A program made the translations under genes and the position numbers. From NCBI RefSeq assembly GCF_014646235.1, contig NZ_BMNB01000006.1, positions 62,001-126,000 on the forward strand: a DNA stretch of 64,000 bases, written 5' to 3'. The notes under the pieces are model-generated. The model did not search any database, was not told where the DNA came from, and saw only the letters and a list, made by a program, of their open reading frames with translations. Position 1 is the stretch's first letter. Every line of letters starts with the position of its first letter. The DNA comes from Micromonospora sonchi (GTDB lineage: Bacteria; Actinomycetota; Actinomycetes; Mycobacteriales; Micromonosporaceae). This document shows positions 40,086 through 48,313 of this stretch, in pieces.

Positions 40086-41090
40086 TTATCGCGCGTCGCG
40101 CAGCTTGCGGATGTAGGCCGCGGTGAGCGCGACGGCGCGGTCTTCGTCAGCTGACAGCTCGGCGAGGGCACGTGACGCCGCGGGCCCCGGGATGTCCGCG
40201 AGCGCCTGGGCCAGCCGTTGCCGTGCCGACGACTCAGCGGTGCCGTGGGCGAGGCGGTCGACGAGTCTGGTGGCGATCTGATCCGCCAGCGCGGCATCAC
40301 TCGCCAGCACGCTCAGCGCATCGGCCGCATCGACGTCGTTCGCCTCCTCGACGATCATGTCGATGAGGGTGGGGACGGCGTCGGTGACGCCACGTGCCCC
40401 GAGCGCCAGGGCGGCGTACCTGCGGACCACGACGTCGGAGTTCGCGAGGGCGTGTCGTAGCAGTGCGGTGGCGGCATCGCCCGGGATCTCGGCGATGGAC
40501 TGGACGGCGCGTCTGCGTACCTCGGCCACGGGGGCGTCGAGCCCCGCCGCCAGCAGCGCCAGTCCGGCATCGCCCGACTGCGCCAGAGCCCAGCGAAGGG
40601 CTCCGGCGACGTTCGGGTCCGTCTCGTTCAACACCGCCTCGACCAGTGCCTCCACCGGCGCCGGAACCTCGCTGACCGAGGAGAGGGCCGCGCGCTGGCG
40701 CCGCCCGGCGCTCTCCGAGCCCAACGCTTGGAGGAGAGCGACGGTCTGGAGGACGTCCTCCCAGCCGGCGGGTTCTGCGGCACCGATCCGGCGGAGTCGG
40801 GTGAGCAACTCCGTCTCGGCCGCGATGCGTGCTCGCGTGTGGCGGATGAGGTCGTCGACCAGCGTCGCGGGGGTGAAGCCGGGATCATCGAGTGCGCGCC
40901 CGACCTCGCGCAGCGACAGACCTAGTGACCGCAGGCTCTCGATGTGGAAGATGCGTCGGATGTCCTCGTTGGAGTACTCGCGATAGCCCGAGCCGGTGCG
41001 ACCTGTCGGCCGCACCAGGCCGAGCGAGTCGTAGTGCCGGAGCATGCGGGCGCTGACCCCGGAGCGTCGGGCCACCTCACCGATCAACAC
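40086..41090 (-). CDS. MerR-family regulator fused to HEAT-like repeats
   Basis: 334 residues. The N terminus is a typical MerR winged helix (IGEVARRSGVSARMLRHYDS; VRPTGRTGSGYREYSNEDIR) with the following coiled-coil helix. Instead of a small ligand-binding end it carries about 190 residues of HEAT/PBS-lyase-like repeats (LRWALAQSGDAGLALLAAGL; ALLRHALANSDVVVRRYAAL), with the Asp/Val-Arg-x-x-A spacing of such solenoids. GTG at 41090 has AGGAGGG upstream within the preceding gene's end. It lies seven bases after the separate HEAT gene, so the two are co-expressed and may assemble. The inducing signal is unknown. Confidence 0.9.
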   Translation of the reverse strand: MLIGEVARRSGVSARMLRHYDSLGLVRPTGRTGSGYREYSNEDIRRIFHIESLRSLGLSLREVGRALDDPGFTPATLVDDLIRHTRARIAAETELLTRLRRIGAAEPAGWEDVLQTVALLQALGSESAGRRQRAALSSVSEVPAPVEALVEAVLNETDPNVAGALRWALAQSGDAGLALLAAGLDAPVAEVRRRAVQSIAEIPGDAATALLRHALANSDVVVRRYAALALGARGVTDAVPTLIDMIVEEANDVDAADALSVLASDAALADQIATRLVDRLAHGTAESSARQRLAQALADIPGPAASRALAELSADEDRAVALTAAYIRKLRDAR

Positions 41091-41096
41091 TGCCGG

Positions 41097-41756
41097 TCAT
41101 CCCTCCTGGCTGGTCCCGCCGAGGGCCACGACGCGCTTCGCCTCCTCCAACGCGAACTCGAATCCGGCATCCGGGTCGTGCAGCAAGCGTTGCGTGGCGA
41201 TCGCGTGCTGACGTACGCCCGGGTCGGGATCCGTCATCGCCGCGCGCAGGATCGGCTCGATCATCTCACCGAGCGCGATCAGCGCCCGGCTGAGGCTCAA
41301 CTGCATCTCACGCTCGCCGCGCCCGAGCTGCGTCGTCAACACCCTGGCCAACTCCGGTTTCTCAGCTTCGGGTACGAGTGCGACCGCTGCTCGCCAGGCG
41401 CTGCGCGCCACCTCGTCGTCGGCGTCGGTCAGCAGCACCCGGGTGATCGCCGGCCACGCTCGCCGATCACCGAGCTTGGACAGCGTGTGCAATGCCTGGC
41501 TTCGTGCCTGCGCACGCTGCGCGCGGAGTTCCCCGACGAGCTTCGAAACCGTCAGCGACGCCGGGTGGCGGGTGAGCGCCCAGGTGAGCATCTCGCGTAC
41601 GGAGAAGTCGGTCTCGATCGCGCAGCGCTCGAGGAGCGCGTCGATGAACTGCGGGTCCGGGGTCGTGCCGACGGCCATCGCGGCCCGCAGCCGCACCGAC
41701 GAATTGCTGTGTTCCAGCCCTTGGAGAACGCGGATGTCCTGATCCGAACTGCTCAT
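41097..41756 (-). CDS. HEAT-repeat protein, partner of MerR-HEAT regulator
   Basis: 219 residues from ATG at 41756, placed by GGAGGTGAT six bases upstream; an in-frame GTG at 41765 is within that site. The whole protein is made of HEAT-like repeats (LEHSNSSVRLRAAMAVGTTP; TDADDEVARSAWRAAVALVP; AAMTDPDPGVRQHAIATQRL), each with the D-x-x-V-R-x-x-A pattern. No enzymatic residues are apparent. It is the first gene of a two-gene operon driven from a promoter containing a near-perfect 23-bp palindrome. The shared repeat type suggests direct contact with the MerR protein. Confidence 0.85.
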   Translation of the reverse strand: MSSSDQDIRVLQGLEHSNSSVRLRAAMAVGTTPDPQFIDALLERCAIETDFSVREMLTWALTRHPASLTVSKLVGELRAQRAQARSQALHTLSKLGDRRAWPAITRVLLTDADDEVARSAWRAAVALVPEAEKPELARVLTTQLGRGEREMQLSLSRALIALGEMIEPILRAAMTDPDPGVRQHAIATQRLLHDPDAGFEFALEEAKRVVALGGTSQEG

Positions 41757-41782
41757 CGGAATCACCTCCTGCCCCCAGCGAA

Positions 41783-41805
41783 GACCTTGTCACTGTGTCA
41801 AGGTC
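41783..41805 (-). promoter_or_regulatory. MerR-type operator/promoter of the HEAT-MerR operon
   Basis: GACCTTG (41783-41789) and CAAGGTC (41799-41805) are the ends of a 23-bp palindrome in which 10 of 11 pairs match. On the operon strand it contains TTGACCTTGACA, giving a possible -35 element inside the operator as in MerR-activated promoters. It ends 27 bases before the ATG of the HEAT gene. Confidence 0.75.
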
Positions 41806-41882
41806 AAGCGGGGCCACGCCGCGCTCGCCGGCCTGCCGCCTAGGATCCGAAGGCGTAGCTGAAGTCTTTTCGGGGAGGCGTC

Positions 41883-42398
41883 GTGGTCGGAAGGCTTGCT
41901 CGGCACCTCGCTGGTGCGGTTGCCGCCTGGTTGATGTTCGTCGGGCAGGCAGCCGTCGTCTACCTCGGACTGATCGGGTACGCGTTGGTGGCGAATGAGG
42001 GCCTGGGTGGACCGCTCGGGGGTCTGATCCTGATGCTGATCGCCGCTGCCGTGGGTGTCGTCCTGGTGCCGCTGCTGTTCGTGCCGGCTGGCTTGATCGG
42101 TGATGCCGTCGCGAAGGACGGACGGTTTATCCCGAAGATGCTGATCACGTGCGCGGGTGCCGCAGTGCTGGCCGCGATCTACATGGCTGTCGTGGCAGTC
42201 GCAACCGGGGAACCGGTCGCCGCGACACTGTGGTCGTGCCTGGGTGCTGCGGGTGCCGTGCTCGCTCCCACTGCCGCCCACGTCGCCGTCGCGGCCGGCG
42301 TGCTGAAGGTTGGTCAGACCTGGCGGCGCCGGAACCTGTCCGAGCAGGTGCCGCACCACGAGGCCGGGCGCCCACCGGCGAGGTCGGGTCAGGCGTAG
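41883..42398 (+). CDS. Integral membrane protein, four helices
   Basis: 171 residues from GTG at 41883 with GGGGAGGC before it. Four hydrophobic helices are visible: GAVAAWLMFVGQAAVVYLGL, LGGLILMLIAAAVGVVLVPL, MLITCAGAAVLAAIYMAVVA and a weaker ATLWSCLGAAGAVLAPTAAH. A polar C-terminal tail follows. It is divergent from the HEAT-MerR operon, 77 bases from the operator, so the same MerR regulator could act on it. It overlaps the convergent FMN-protein gene by 10 bases at the 3' end. The family is unknown. Confidence 0.7.
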   Translation: MVGRLARHLAGAVAAWLMFVGQAAVVYLGLIGYALVANEGLGGPLGGLILMLIAAAVGVVLVPLLFVPAGLIGDAVAKDGRFIPKMLITCAGAAVLAAIYMAVVAVATGEPVAATLWSCLGAAGAVLAPTAAHVAVAAGVLKVGQTWRRRNLSEQVPHHEAGRPPARSGQA

Positions 42399-43006
42399 AG
42401 GTTGCGGGCGTAGTCGGGGCCGTAGTGGCGTTCCAGGTCGGCCAGGGTGTTCGCCGGCGCCTCGACCTCCTTGATCAGGCGGGCTCGGCTGGGCAGCGGA
42501 TCCGACGGCCAGGCCTCCGGCTGCCACAGCTGGGAGCGGAGGAACGCCTTCGCGCAGTGGTAGAAGATTTGCTCGATCTCGACCACGATGGCGAGTACGG
42601 GTCGGTGCCCCTGGACCACCATCTGGTCGAACCAGGGTGCGTCGCTCAGCAACCGGGCCCGACCGTTGATCCGTAGCGTGTCGGTGCGGCCCGGGATGAG
42701 GAAGATCAGCCCGACGTGCGGATTCTCCAGGATGTTGCGGTAGCCGTCGGCCCGCCTGTTGCCCGGGCGCTCGGGGATGGCGATGGTCCGGTCGTCCAGC
42801 ACGAGCGCGAAGCCAGGCGGGTCGCCCTTGGGCGAGACGTCGCAGGTGCCGTCCGCCCCGGCGGTCGCCACCAGACAGAACGGCGACGCGTCCAGCCACT
42901 GCCGGTCCCGGTCGTGCAGCGCGGCGCGCTCCTTGGCGAGGACGCGGGGCGTCGGGGTGCCGAGCAGGTCGCGCAACTGAGCCGCCGACGTGATCTCCAC
43001 CGTCAC
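42389..43006 (-). CDS. Pyridoxamine 5'-phosphate oxidase-like FMN-binding protein
   Basis: 205 residues from GTG at 43006, with GGGGAGG six bases upstream. The split-barrel FMN-binding fold is seen as DASPFCLVATAGADGTCDVS, then PKGDPPGFALVLDDRTIAIP, and NILENPHVGLIFLIPGRTDT with RINGRARLL. The MSMEG_1061-type subfamily has the same length and the closing YHCAKAFLRSQLW segment. These proteins use FMN or F420-like cofactors to reduce unknown compounds; vitamin B6 synthesis is unlikely. The 3' end overlaps the convergent membrane-protein gene. Confidence 0.88.
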   Translation of the reverse strand: MTVEITSAAQLRDLLGTPTPRVLAKERAALHDRDRQWLDASPFCLVATAGADGTCDVSPKGDPPGFALVLDDRTIAIPERPGNRRADGYRNILENPHVGLIFLIPGRTDTLRINGRARLLSDAPWFDQMVVQGHRPVLAIVVEIEQIFYHCAKAFLRSQLWQPEAWPSDPLPSRARLIKEVEAPANTLADLERHYGPDYARNLYA

Positions 43007-43171
43007 TGTGTGCCTCCCCGTGGCGTTGACCATGACGGCGGCACCCGCACGGGAAACCGCCACGATCAGCTTACTCGCGCCTACCGCGAGGTTTGTCCGG
43101 TGCGGGCCGGGGTACGGCTCCCACCGGGCGGGAGCGCGCCGCCATGACCAGGAAACCGTGGAGGCCCGGAG

Positions 43172-43675
43172 ATGGAGAGTCGACTCAAGATCCTGGGTCA
43201 GCCCGTCCACCCGATGCTGGTGATGTTCCCGGCCGCCCTGTTCGTCACGGCGGTGCTGTTCGACATCATCGACACCGTCGGCGGGCCGAGGTTCCTCGGC
43301 GAGGTGGCGTACTGGAACATCACCGTCGGCCTGATCGGCGGCCTGCTGGCCGCGGCGGCCGGGACGTTCGACCTGCTGGCCATCCCGACCGGCACCCGGG
43401 CCAAGCGGGTGGGGCTCACCCACGCCGCCGCCAACCTCGCGGTGATCCTGCTCTTCGCGGCGGTCTGGGTGGTGCGGCTCAACGCCGACTCGCGGGCCGC
43501 CGGTGGCGCGTTGATCGCCATCGAGGTGGTCGCGCTGGGCATCCTCGGCGTCAGCGCCTGGCTCGGCGGGGAACTGGTCGACCGGCTCGGCGTGGGCGTC
43601 GACCCGGACGCCAACCTCGACGCGCCGAGTTCCCTGCGCGCAGCGAGCAGCCATCGGATGGGAGACGTGCGATGA
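43172..43675 (+). CDS. DUF2231 membrane protein
   Basis: 167 residues with the DUF2231 opening LGQPVHPMLVMFPAALFVTA, three further helices (AYWNITVGLIGGLLAAAAGT; HAAANLAVILLFAAVWVVRL; GALIAIEVVALGILGVSAWL) and a conserved His in GLTHAAANL and PVHPM that could bind a metal or haem. The function is unknown. GAGGCCCGGAG precedes the start. It overlaps the Hsp20 gene (ATGA), suggesting expression together as a stress unit. Confidence 0.88.
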   Translation: MESRLKILGQPVHPMLVMFPAALFVTAVLFDIIDTVGGPRFLGEVAYWNITVGLIGGLLAAAAGTFDLLAIPTGTRAKRVGLTHAAANLAVILLFAAVWVVRLNADSRAAGGALIAIEVVALGILGVSAWLGGELVDRLGVGVDPDANLDAPSSLRAASSHRMGDVR

Positions 43676-44205
43676 CCGGACCGGGACGCGGCTGGCGAGG
43701 CGGACAGCAGGGCTGGGACCCGCTCGGTGAACTGCAGTCGTTGCGGGCCGAACTGAGCCGGTTGGTCGGTGGCCGACCGGGGCCGCCCGAGGTGGAGATG
43801 GGCGAGATCGCCGACGGCTGGGAGGTGGTCGTCCGGCTGCCGGGCGTCGCCCCGGAGGAGGTCGCGGTGGAGGTGGACGACCGCGAGCTGTGCGTACGCG
43901 CCCGGACGGAGGCCGAGGTCAACGCCGACCACGGGATCCCCGGCGGGTTCGAGACGCGGGGCTTCGAGTATCGGGTACCGCTGCCGGCGCGGGTGGACGC
44001 GGACGCGATCGACGCGGTGATGGATCACGGTCTGCTCCGGGTGCGGCTGCCCCGGGCGACCCGCCCCACGCCGCGCACCATCACCGTCGGCCGCACCGGA
44101 CCGCGCCGCGCCGGCTTTTCCGGCGGTACGCCGAGCAGCGCCGACCCGGCAGCGGACCGGGAACTGCACCAACCGGACGTCATCGCCGGCGAGTCCGGCC
44201 GGTAA
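43672..44205 (+). CDS. Small heat-shock protein, Hsp20/alpha-crystallin family
   Basis: 177 residues. The alpha-crystallin domain spans about 40-140: EMGEIADGWEVVVRLPGVAP, VAVEVDDRELCVRAR, and the closing DHGLLRVRLPRA (the G-x-L-x-(V/I)-x-(L/V)-P signature). A C-terminal I-x-I/V-like TITV follows. Hsp20 proteins hold unfolding proteins for refolding. It overlaps the DUF2231 gene and is followed nine bases later by the glycosyltransferase gene. No HspR or CIRCE-type operator is seen here; the transcript start must be upstream of DUF2231. Confidence 0.92.
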   Translation: MTGPGRGWRGGQQGWDPLGELQSLRAELSRLVGGRPGPPEVEMGEIADGWEVVVRLPGVAPEEVAVEVDDRELCVRARTEAEVNADHGIPGGFETRGFEYRVPLPARVDADAIDAVMDHGLLRVRLPRATRPTPRTITVGRTGPRRAGFSGGTPSSADPAADRELHQPDVIAGESGR

Positions 44206-44214
44206 CGGCGCGGC

Positions 44215-45318
44215 GTGGTGGCGCCCCTGCTCACCCCGGCCACCGGGTTCGTGCCCGACGTGGCCCGGATCGCCGTGCTGCGCGCCAACGCACTCGGCGA
44301 CTTCATCTTCGTACTGCCGGCGCTGGAGGCGCTGCGCTCGGCGTACCCGCAGGCGGAGATCGTGCTGCTCGGCACGCCGTGGCACGCGGGGCTCTGGCGC
44401 GACCGGCCGGGGCCATTGGACCGGGTGTTGGTGGTGCCGCCCGCGCCCGGGATCCGCGCGCCGACCGACGGCGAGGCCGAGTCGAGCATGGTGGACTTCC
44501 TGGCCGAGACCCGCGCGGAAGACTTCGACCTGGCGCTGCAACTGCACGGCGGCGGAGCGAACTCGAACCCGCTGGTCGCCGCGCTCGGTGCCCGGGTCAC
44601 CGCCGGGCTGCGCGCCGAGGACGCCCCGCCGCTGGACCGCTGGCTGCGCTACGTCTACTACCAGCCGGAGGTGATCCGTTACCTCGAGGTGGCGGCGCTG
44701 GTCGGCGCCCCGGCCACCACGATCACGCCGGCGCTGGCGGTGACCGACGCCGACCGTGCCGAGGCGCGCTCCGTGCTCGGTGATCCGGAGCGCCCCCGGG
44801 TGGCGCTGCACCCGGGAGCGACCGACACCCGGCGGCGCTGGCCCGCCGACCGGTTCGCTCAGGTGGCCCGGACGCTGCACGCCGACGGGTACGAGGTGCT
44901 GGTCACCGGCACCCCCGCCGAGCAGGAGGTGGTCGACCAGGTGGTGGCGGCGGCCGGGGTGCCGGTCCGGCCGTTGGTGGGCACGCTCAGCCTGGGCGGG
45001 TTGGCCGGCTGCTACGCCGGCTGCGCACTGGTGGTCTCCAACGACACCGGCCCGCTGCACCTCGCCGCCGCCGTCGGCGCCCCCACGGTCGGCATCTTCT
45101 GGGTCGGCAACCTGATCACCACGGCCACCCCGCTGCGCGGCCGGCACCGGCCGATCACGTCGTGGACGCTGCACTGCCCGGTCTGCGGCGTGGACTGCAC
45201 CCCCGGCATCTATCCACACCGACCCGGCGACGGCGAGTGCCCGCACCGCGACTCCTTCGTCACCGACGTTCCGGTAGCCGAGGTCCTCGAAGCCGCCCGC
45301 GAACTGCTTTTCGGGTAA
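44215..45318 (+). CDS. Glycosyltransferase family 9 (heptosyltransferase-like)
   Basis: 367 residues from GTG at 44215. The GT-B fold of LPS heptosyltransferases is seen: IAVLRANALGDFIFVLPALE (N-terminal Rossmann), PRVALHPGATDTRRRWPADR (HPGA sugar-nucleotide site) and LVVSNDTGPLHLAAAVGAPT (acidic DTGPxH motif). The C-terminal Cys set CPVCGVDCTPGIYPHR looks like a metal-binding loop. With the nearby hldE gene, ADP-heptose is the likely donor. Since this organism should lack LPS, the acceptor is probably another glycan or glycolipid. Confidence 0.9.
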   Translation: MVAPLLTPATGFVPDVARIAVLRANALGDFIFVLPALEALRSAYPQAEIVLLGTPWHAGLWRDRPGPLDRVLVVPPAPGIRAPTDGEAESSMVDFLAETRAEDFDLALQLHGGGANSNPLVAALGARVTAGLRAEDAPPLDRWLRYVYYQPEVIRYLEVAALVGAPATTITPALAVTDADRAEARSVLGDPERPRVALHPGATDTRRRWPADRFAQVARTLHADGYEVLVTGTPAEQEVVDQVVAAAGVPVRPLVGTLSLGGLAGCYAGCALVVSNDTGPLHLAAAVGAPTVGIFWVGNLITTATPLRGRHRPITSWTLHCPVCGVDCTPGIYPHRPGDGECPHRDSFVTDVPVAEVLEAARELLFG

Positions 45319-45333
45319 ACGGGTAAGCGGGTA

Positions 45334-45353
45334 AGGAAGGGCCCCCTATTAAC
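45334..45353 (+). repeat. Composite intergenic repeat, single unit (locus 2)
   Basis: One 20-bp unit, matching locus 1 unit A except for C in place of T at position 13. It overlaps the final codons and stop of the convergent GT2 gene, which ends at 45349. GGTAA appears repeatedly just before it. Confidence 0.8.
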
Positions 45354-46239
45354 ATCCGGCTCCGGCGTCGGCTCCGGCGTCGTCGGCGGCGAGCACGACC
45401 TGCCACGCCTCCACGTCACGGTGGGTGACGGTGGTGGGGGACTCCAGGTGGTAGGCGCCGCTGGGCAGGACCCCGGCGCCACCGTGGCGCGCCAACACGG
45501 CGAGCTGGGCGGCGACATCCTCGCCCTGGTGTTGCTCCGGCACCCGACGCCAGAAGTCGAAGCCGCCGGAGTCGACCAGCTTGGCGCGGTCGTACAGCAC
45601 GCAGCCGCCGATCCAGGAGACCCGGTACGCCCGCCAACTGCCCTCGGGCAGCGCCAGCGCCTCGGTGACGTGCAGCAGGTTCGCCGCCGAGTGGATCTGC
45701 GCCCGGTCCCACTCGGGCGTGCCCGGGCGAATCCGCTCCGGCACGGGTCGGCCGGTCCACTCCTGGTAATGCTGGTGCGTCTGCGGTCGTACGTCATCCA
45801 GGTAGGACAGACCGTGCACCGCGTTGCCGACGAATCCGCAGCCCAGCTCCTCGATCGCGGTGACCAGCCGGGGTACCGTCCCCGGTTCCAGCCAGACGTC
45901 GTCGTCGAGGCAGAGCACGTACCGGGCGGCGGACGCGGCGAGCAGAGCGGCCCGGTGTTCGGCCAGGCCCCGCCGGGGCAGCCGGCGGGTCAGCAGCACC
46001 GGGTGGCCCCGGTGGCGCAGCGCCCGGACCATGGTGGCCGCGGCCGGGTGCGCGTACCCGGGTTCGCCGTCGGACTGGTCGCTGACCACCACGCCGAACC
46101 CCGGCACCCCCTCCTGAGCGGCGAGCCCGGAGAGGGTGACGGCCAGTTCGGCGGGGCGGTCGCGGGTCGGCACCAGCACGTCGAGCAGACGATCGGCACG
46201 GAAATCCTCGGGCGAGCCGGCGTCCAGCGGTCGGTTCAC
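45349..46239 (-). CDS. Glycosyltransferase family 2
   Basis: 296 residues, starting GTG at 46239 and overlapping the hldE stop by four bases. It is a GT-A fold: LLDVLVPTRDRPAELAVTLS at the N terminus, then LCLDDDVWLEPG containing the metal/sugar-nucleotide DDD (DxD) motif, and GGCVLYDRAKLVDSGGFDFW with the acceptor-side Gly run. The product is unknown. Coupling to hldE suggests it works on the same heptose-containing glycan. The C terminus (DDAGADAGAGC) is coded by the dispersed repeat and looks improvised. Confidence 0.88.
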   Translation of the reverse strand: MNRPLDAGSPEDFRADRLLDVLVPTRDRPAELAVTLSGLAAQEGVPGFGVVVSDQSDGEPGYAHPAAATMVRALRHRGHPVLLTRRLPRRGLAEHRAALLAASAARYVLCLDDDVWLEPGTVPRLVTAIEELGCGFVGNAVHGLSYLDDVRPQTHQHYQEWTGRPVPERIRPGTPEWDRAQIHSAANLLHVTEALALPEGSWRAYRVSWIGGCVLYDRAKLVDSGGFDFWRRVPEQHQGEDVAAQLAVLARHGGAGVLPSGAYHLESPTTVTHRDVEAWQVVLAADDAGADAGAGC

Positions 46240-48137
46240 GGCGCCTTGCCGGTCACCGGCGGCCCGGTCGGCCCGGTCACCGGAGGCGCGGTCACCGGAG
46301 GCGCGGTCACCGGCGTGGCATCCTGCTGACCGTACGCCCGGATCCGCTCGATGATCGCGGAGGTGGAGCGGTCCGGCACGTACCCGAGAGTGCGCACCTG
46401 ACCGCCCAACCGTTGCACCAGCGGCGCCTCCGGCACCAGCTCCGGCGGGTAGTCGCCGCCCTTGACGTAGACGTCCGGGCGGACGGCTTCGATCAGCTCG
46501 GCCGGCGAGTCCTCCTCGAAGACCACCACGTGGTCCACGCAGGACAGCGCGGCGAGCAGGGCGGTGCGGTCCTCGACGGGATTGACCGGCCGGTCCGTGC
46601 CCTTGAGTCGTCGTACGCTGTCGTCGGAGTTGACCGCCACCACCAGCAGGTCCCCGAGGGCGCGGGCCTGTTCCAGGTAGCGCACGTGTCCCCGGTGCAG
46701 CACGTCGAAGCAGCCGTTGGTGAAGACGACGGAGCGGCCCGCGCGGCGGTGCTCCGCGATGAGCGCGGTCAGCGCTTCGGCGCCGACCAGCACCTGCCGA
46801 CCGTCGCCGCCGGGCACCGGCCGGCCCAGCGCGGCCAGCAGGTCCTCGCGATGGCAGACGCAGGTGCCGGTGCCGGCGATGGTGCTCGTCGCGGCGATTT
46901 GCGCCAGCTCAGCGGCGGTCGACAACGGTGCGTCGACGGTGAGCGCCAGCGTCATGGTCGCCAGGTACGCGTCGCCGGCACCGACGGCGTGGCTGGCCGG
47001 CACCGGGGTGCTGTGGCTGCGCGCCGGCTGCCCGTCGGCACCGCCAACCACCGCGCCGTCGGAGTCCAGGGTCACCGCGACCACCTCCGCGCCGGTGTGC
47101 GCGCGCAGTTCGGCCAGCCGGGATTCGGCCAGCACCGCCCGGTCCACGCCGGCCCCGGCGTCGGCGTTCACGGTCACGCCGGTGCCGGTCACGCTGAGCC
47201 CGTCCCGGGTCATCGCCACCCGCCCCTCGCCCGGGGTGGGTTCGCCGGTCGGCCCGTCGGTACGCCGTAGCCCGGATCCGCCGGGCGCGGCGCCCACGGT
47301 CAGTTCGGAGGGGCCGTCCGCCGGGTCGACCTCCGGATGTTTCAGGTGCAGCTGGCGGCCGCCGCCCTCGTGACCACCAACCGTGCCGTTCGGGTGGCTC
47401 GTGCCGTCACGGCCACCGCCTTCGGGCGGCGTGGCGGCCCTCGCGCCGGTGCGGGCGCGGGCCAGCAGCCGGGCCGCCTCGGCGAAGCTCGGGGTCACCA
47501 CGGTCGGGGCGAGGCCACCCCAGTCGGCGAGGTCGTGTGCGTCCAGGGCGACTGTGGCGTACCGGTCCCGTTCGGCGACCAGCCAGGCGCGTACCGGTGC
47601 GGGCAGGGCACCCAGGCCGTAGTCGCAGATCACCAGGGCCGGGGTGGCGCCACCGGCGGCGGCCTGCAACTCCTCGGTCGCGCATTCCAGGGAAGTCAGC
47701 AGGCAGTCGACCCCGACGTCGCTGAGCGGATCGTCCGGCTCGCCGGAGTCCTCCCGAAGCAGGATCTGATCGCCGGCCAGCATTCGGCGCTTGACCGGCG
47801 TGGGGCGGCCGGGCTGGCTGACCGTACGGTCCCAGACGCCCGCCCGGTCCAGGCAGTCGTGCAGCTCGTCGCCGGCGGCATCCGCCCCGACAGGTGCCAC
47901 CAGCGCCGATCGTCCGCCCAACATCGCGATGTTGACGGCGGTGTTGGCGGCCCCGCCCGCGGCGGAGATACGGCGGCGCAGGGTGAGGACGGGGGCCGGG
48001 GCTTCCCGGCACAGCCGGTCCGAGTCGGCGAACCGCCATTCGTCGAGCATGGCGTCACCGATCACCAGAACCGGGCGCCCGAACCAGCTCTGCACGACAT
48101 CGGCGAGCCGGGGATGTTCCGCTGCTGCTCCTGCCAT
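46236..48137 (-). CDS. hldE: Bifunctional heptose 7-phosphate kinase / heptose 1-phosphate adenylyltransferase
   Basis: 633 residues. The N-terminal PfkB-type kinase has VIGDAMLDEWRF, the substrate loop AAGGAANTAVNIAMLGG and the anion hole HAVGAGDAYLAT. The C-terminal nucleotidyltransferase has TNGCFDVLHRGHVRYLEQA with the HxGH motif, and the DRSTSAII end. Together they make ADP-heptose precursors. An insert of about 95 Gly-rich residues (about 228-325) interrupts the kinase, and the tail has VTAPP repeats. GmhA and GmhB, needed for the full pathway, are not in the window. Confidence 0.93.
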   Translation of the reverse strand: MAGAAAEHPRLADVVQSWFGRPVLVIGDAMLDEWRFADSDRLCREAPAPVLTLRRRISAAGGAANTAVNIAMLGGRSALVAPVGADAAGDELHDCLDRAGVWDRTVSQPGRPTPVKRRMLAGDQILLREDSGEPDDPLSDVGVDCLLTSLECATEELQAAAGGATPALVICDYGLGALPAPVRAWLVAERDRYATVALDAHDLADWGGLAPTVVTPSFAEAARLLARARTGARAATPPEGGGRDGTSHPNGTVGGHEGGGRQLHLKHPEVDPADGPSELTVGAAPGGSGLRRTDGPTGEPTPGEGRVAMTRDGLSVTGTGVTVNADAGAGVDRAVLAESRLAELRAHTGAEVVAVTLDSDGAVVGGADGQPARSHSTPVPASHAVGAGDAYLATMTLALTVDAPLSTAAELAQIAATSTIAGTGTCVCHREDLLAALGRPVPGGDGRQVLVGAEALTALIAEHRRAGRSVVFTNGCFDVLHRGHVRYLEQARALGDLLVVAVNSDDSVRRLKGTDRPVNPVEDRTALLAALSCVDHVVVFEEDSPAELIEAVRPDVYVKGGDYPPELVPEAPLVQRLGGQVRTLGYVPDRSTSAIIERIRAYGQQDATPVTAPPVTAPPVTGPTGPPVTGKAP

Positions 48138-48254
48138 GCCGGCGGATCCCCCGGGCCGACGGGGTCAAACCTGCCGCTCGGAGCGCAGGAGGTCGAACCT
48201 GCCGCCCGGGATGGCTCGCTGCGAGCCAGTGCAACGGCGCGATGGGGAAAGGGT

Positions 48255-48305
48255 GTTAATAAGGGGCCCTTCCTCTACCGGAGGCGTTAATAAGGGGCCC
48301 TTCCT
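48255..48305 (-). repeat. Composite intergenic repeat, two-unit copy, inverted (locus 3)
   Basis: On the minus strand this reads as locus 1: two exact AGGAAGGGCCCCTTATTAAC units (48286-48305 and 48255-48274) with linker GCCTCCGGTAG. It lies between the stop of the NUDIX gene (48314) and the start of hldE. Confidence 0.85.
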
Positions 48306-48313
48306 TACAGAAG

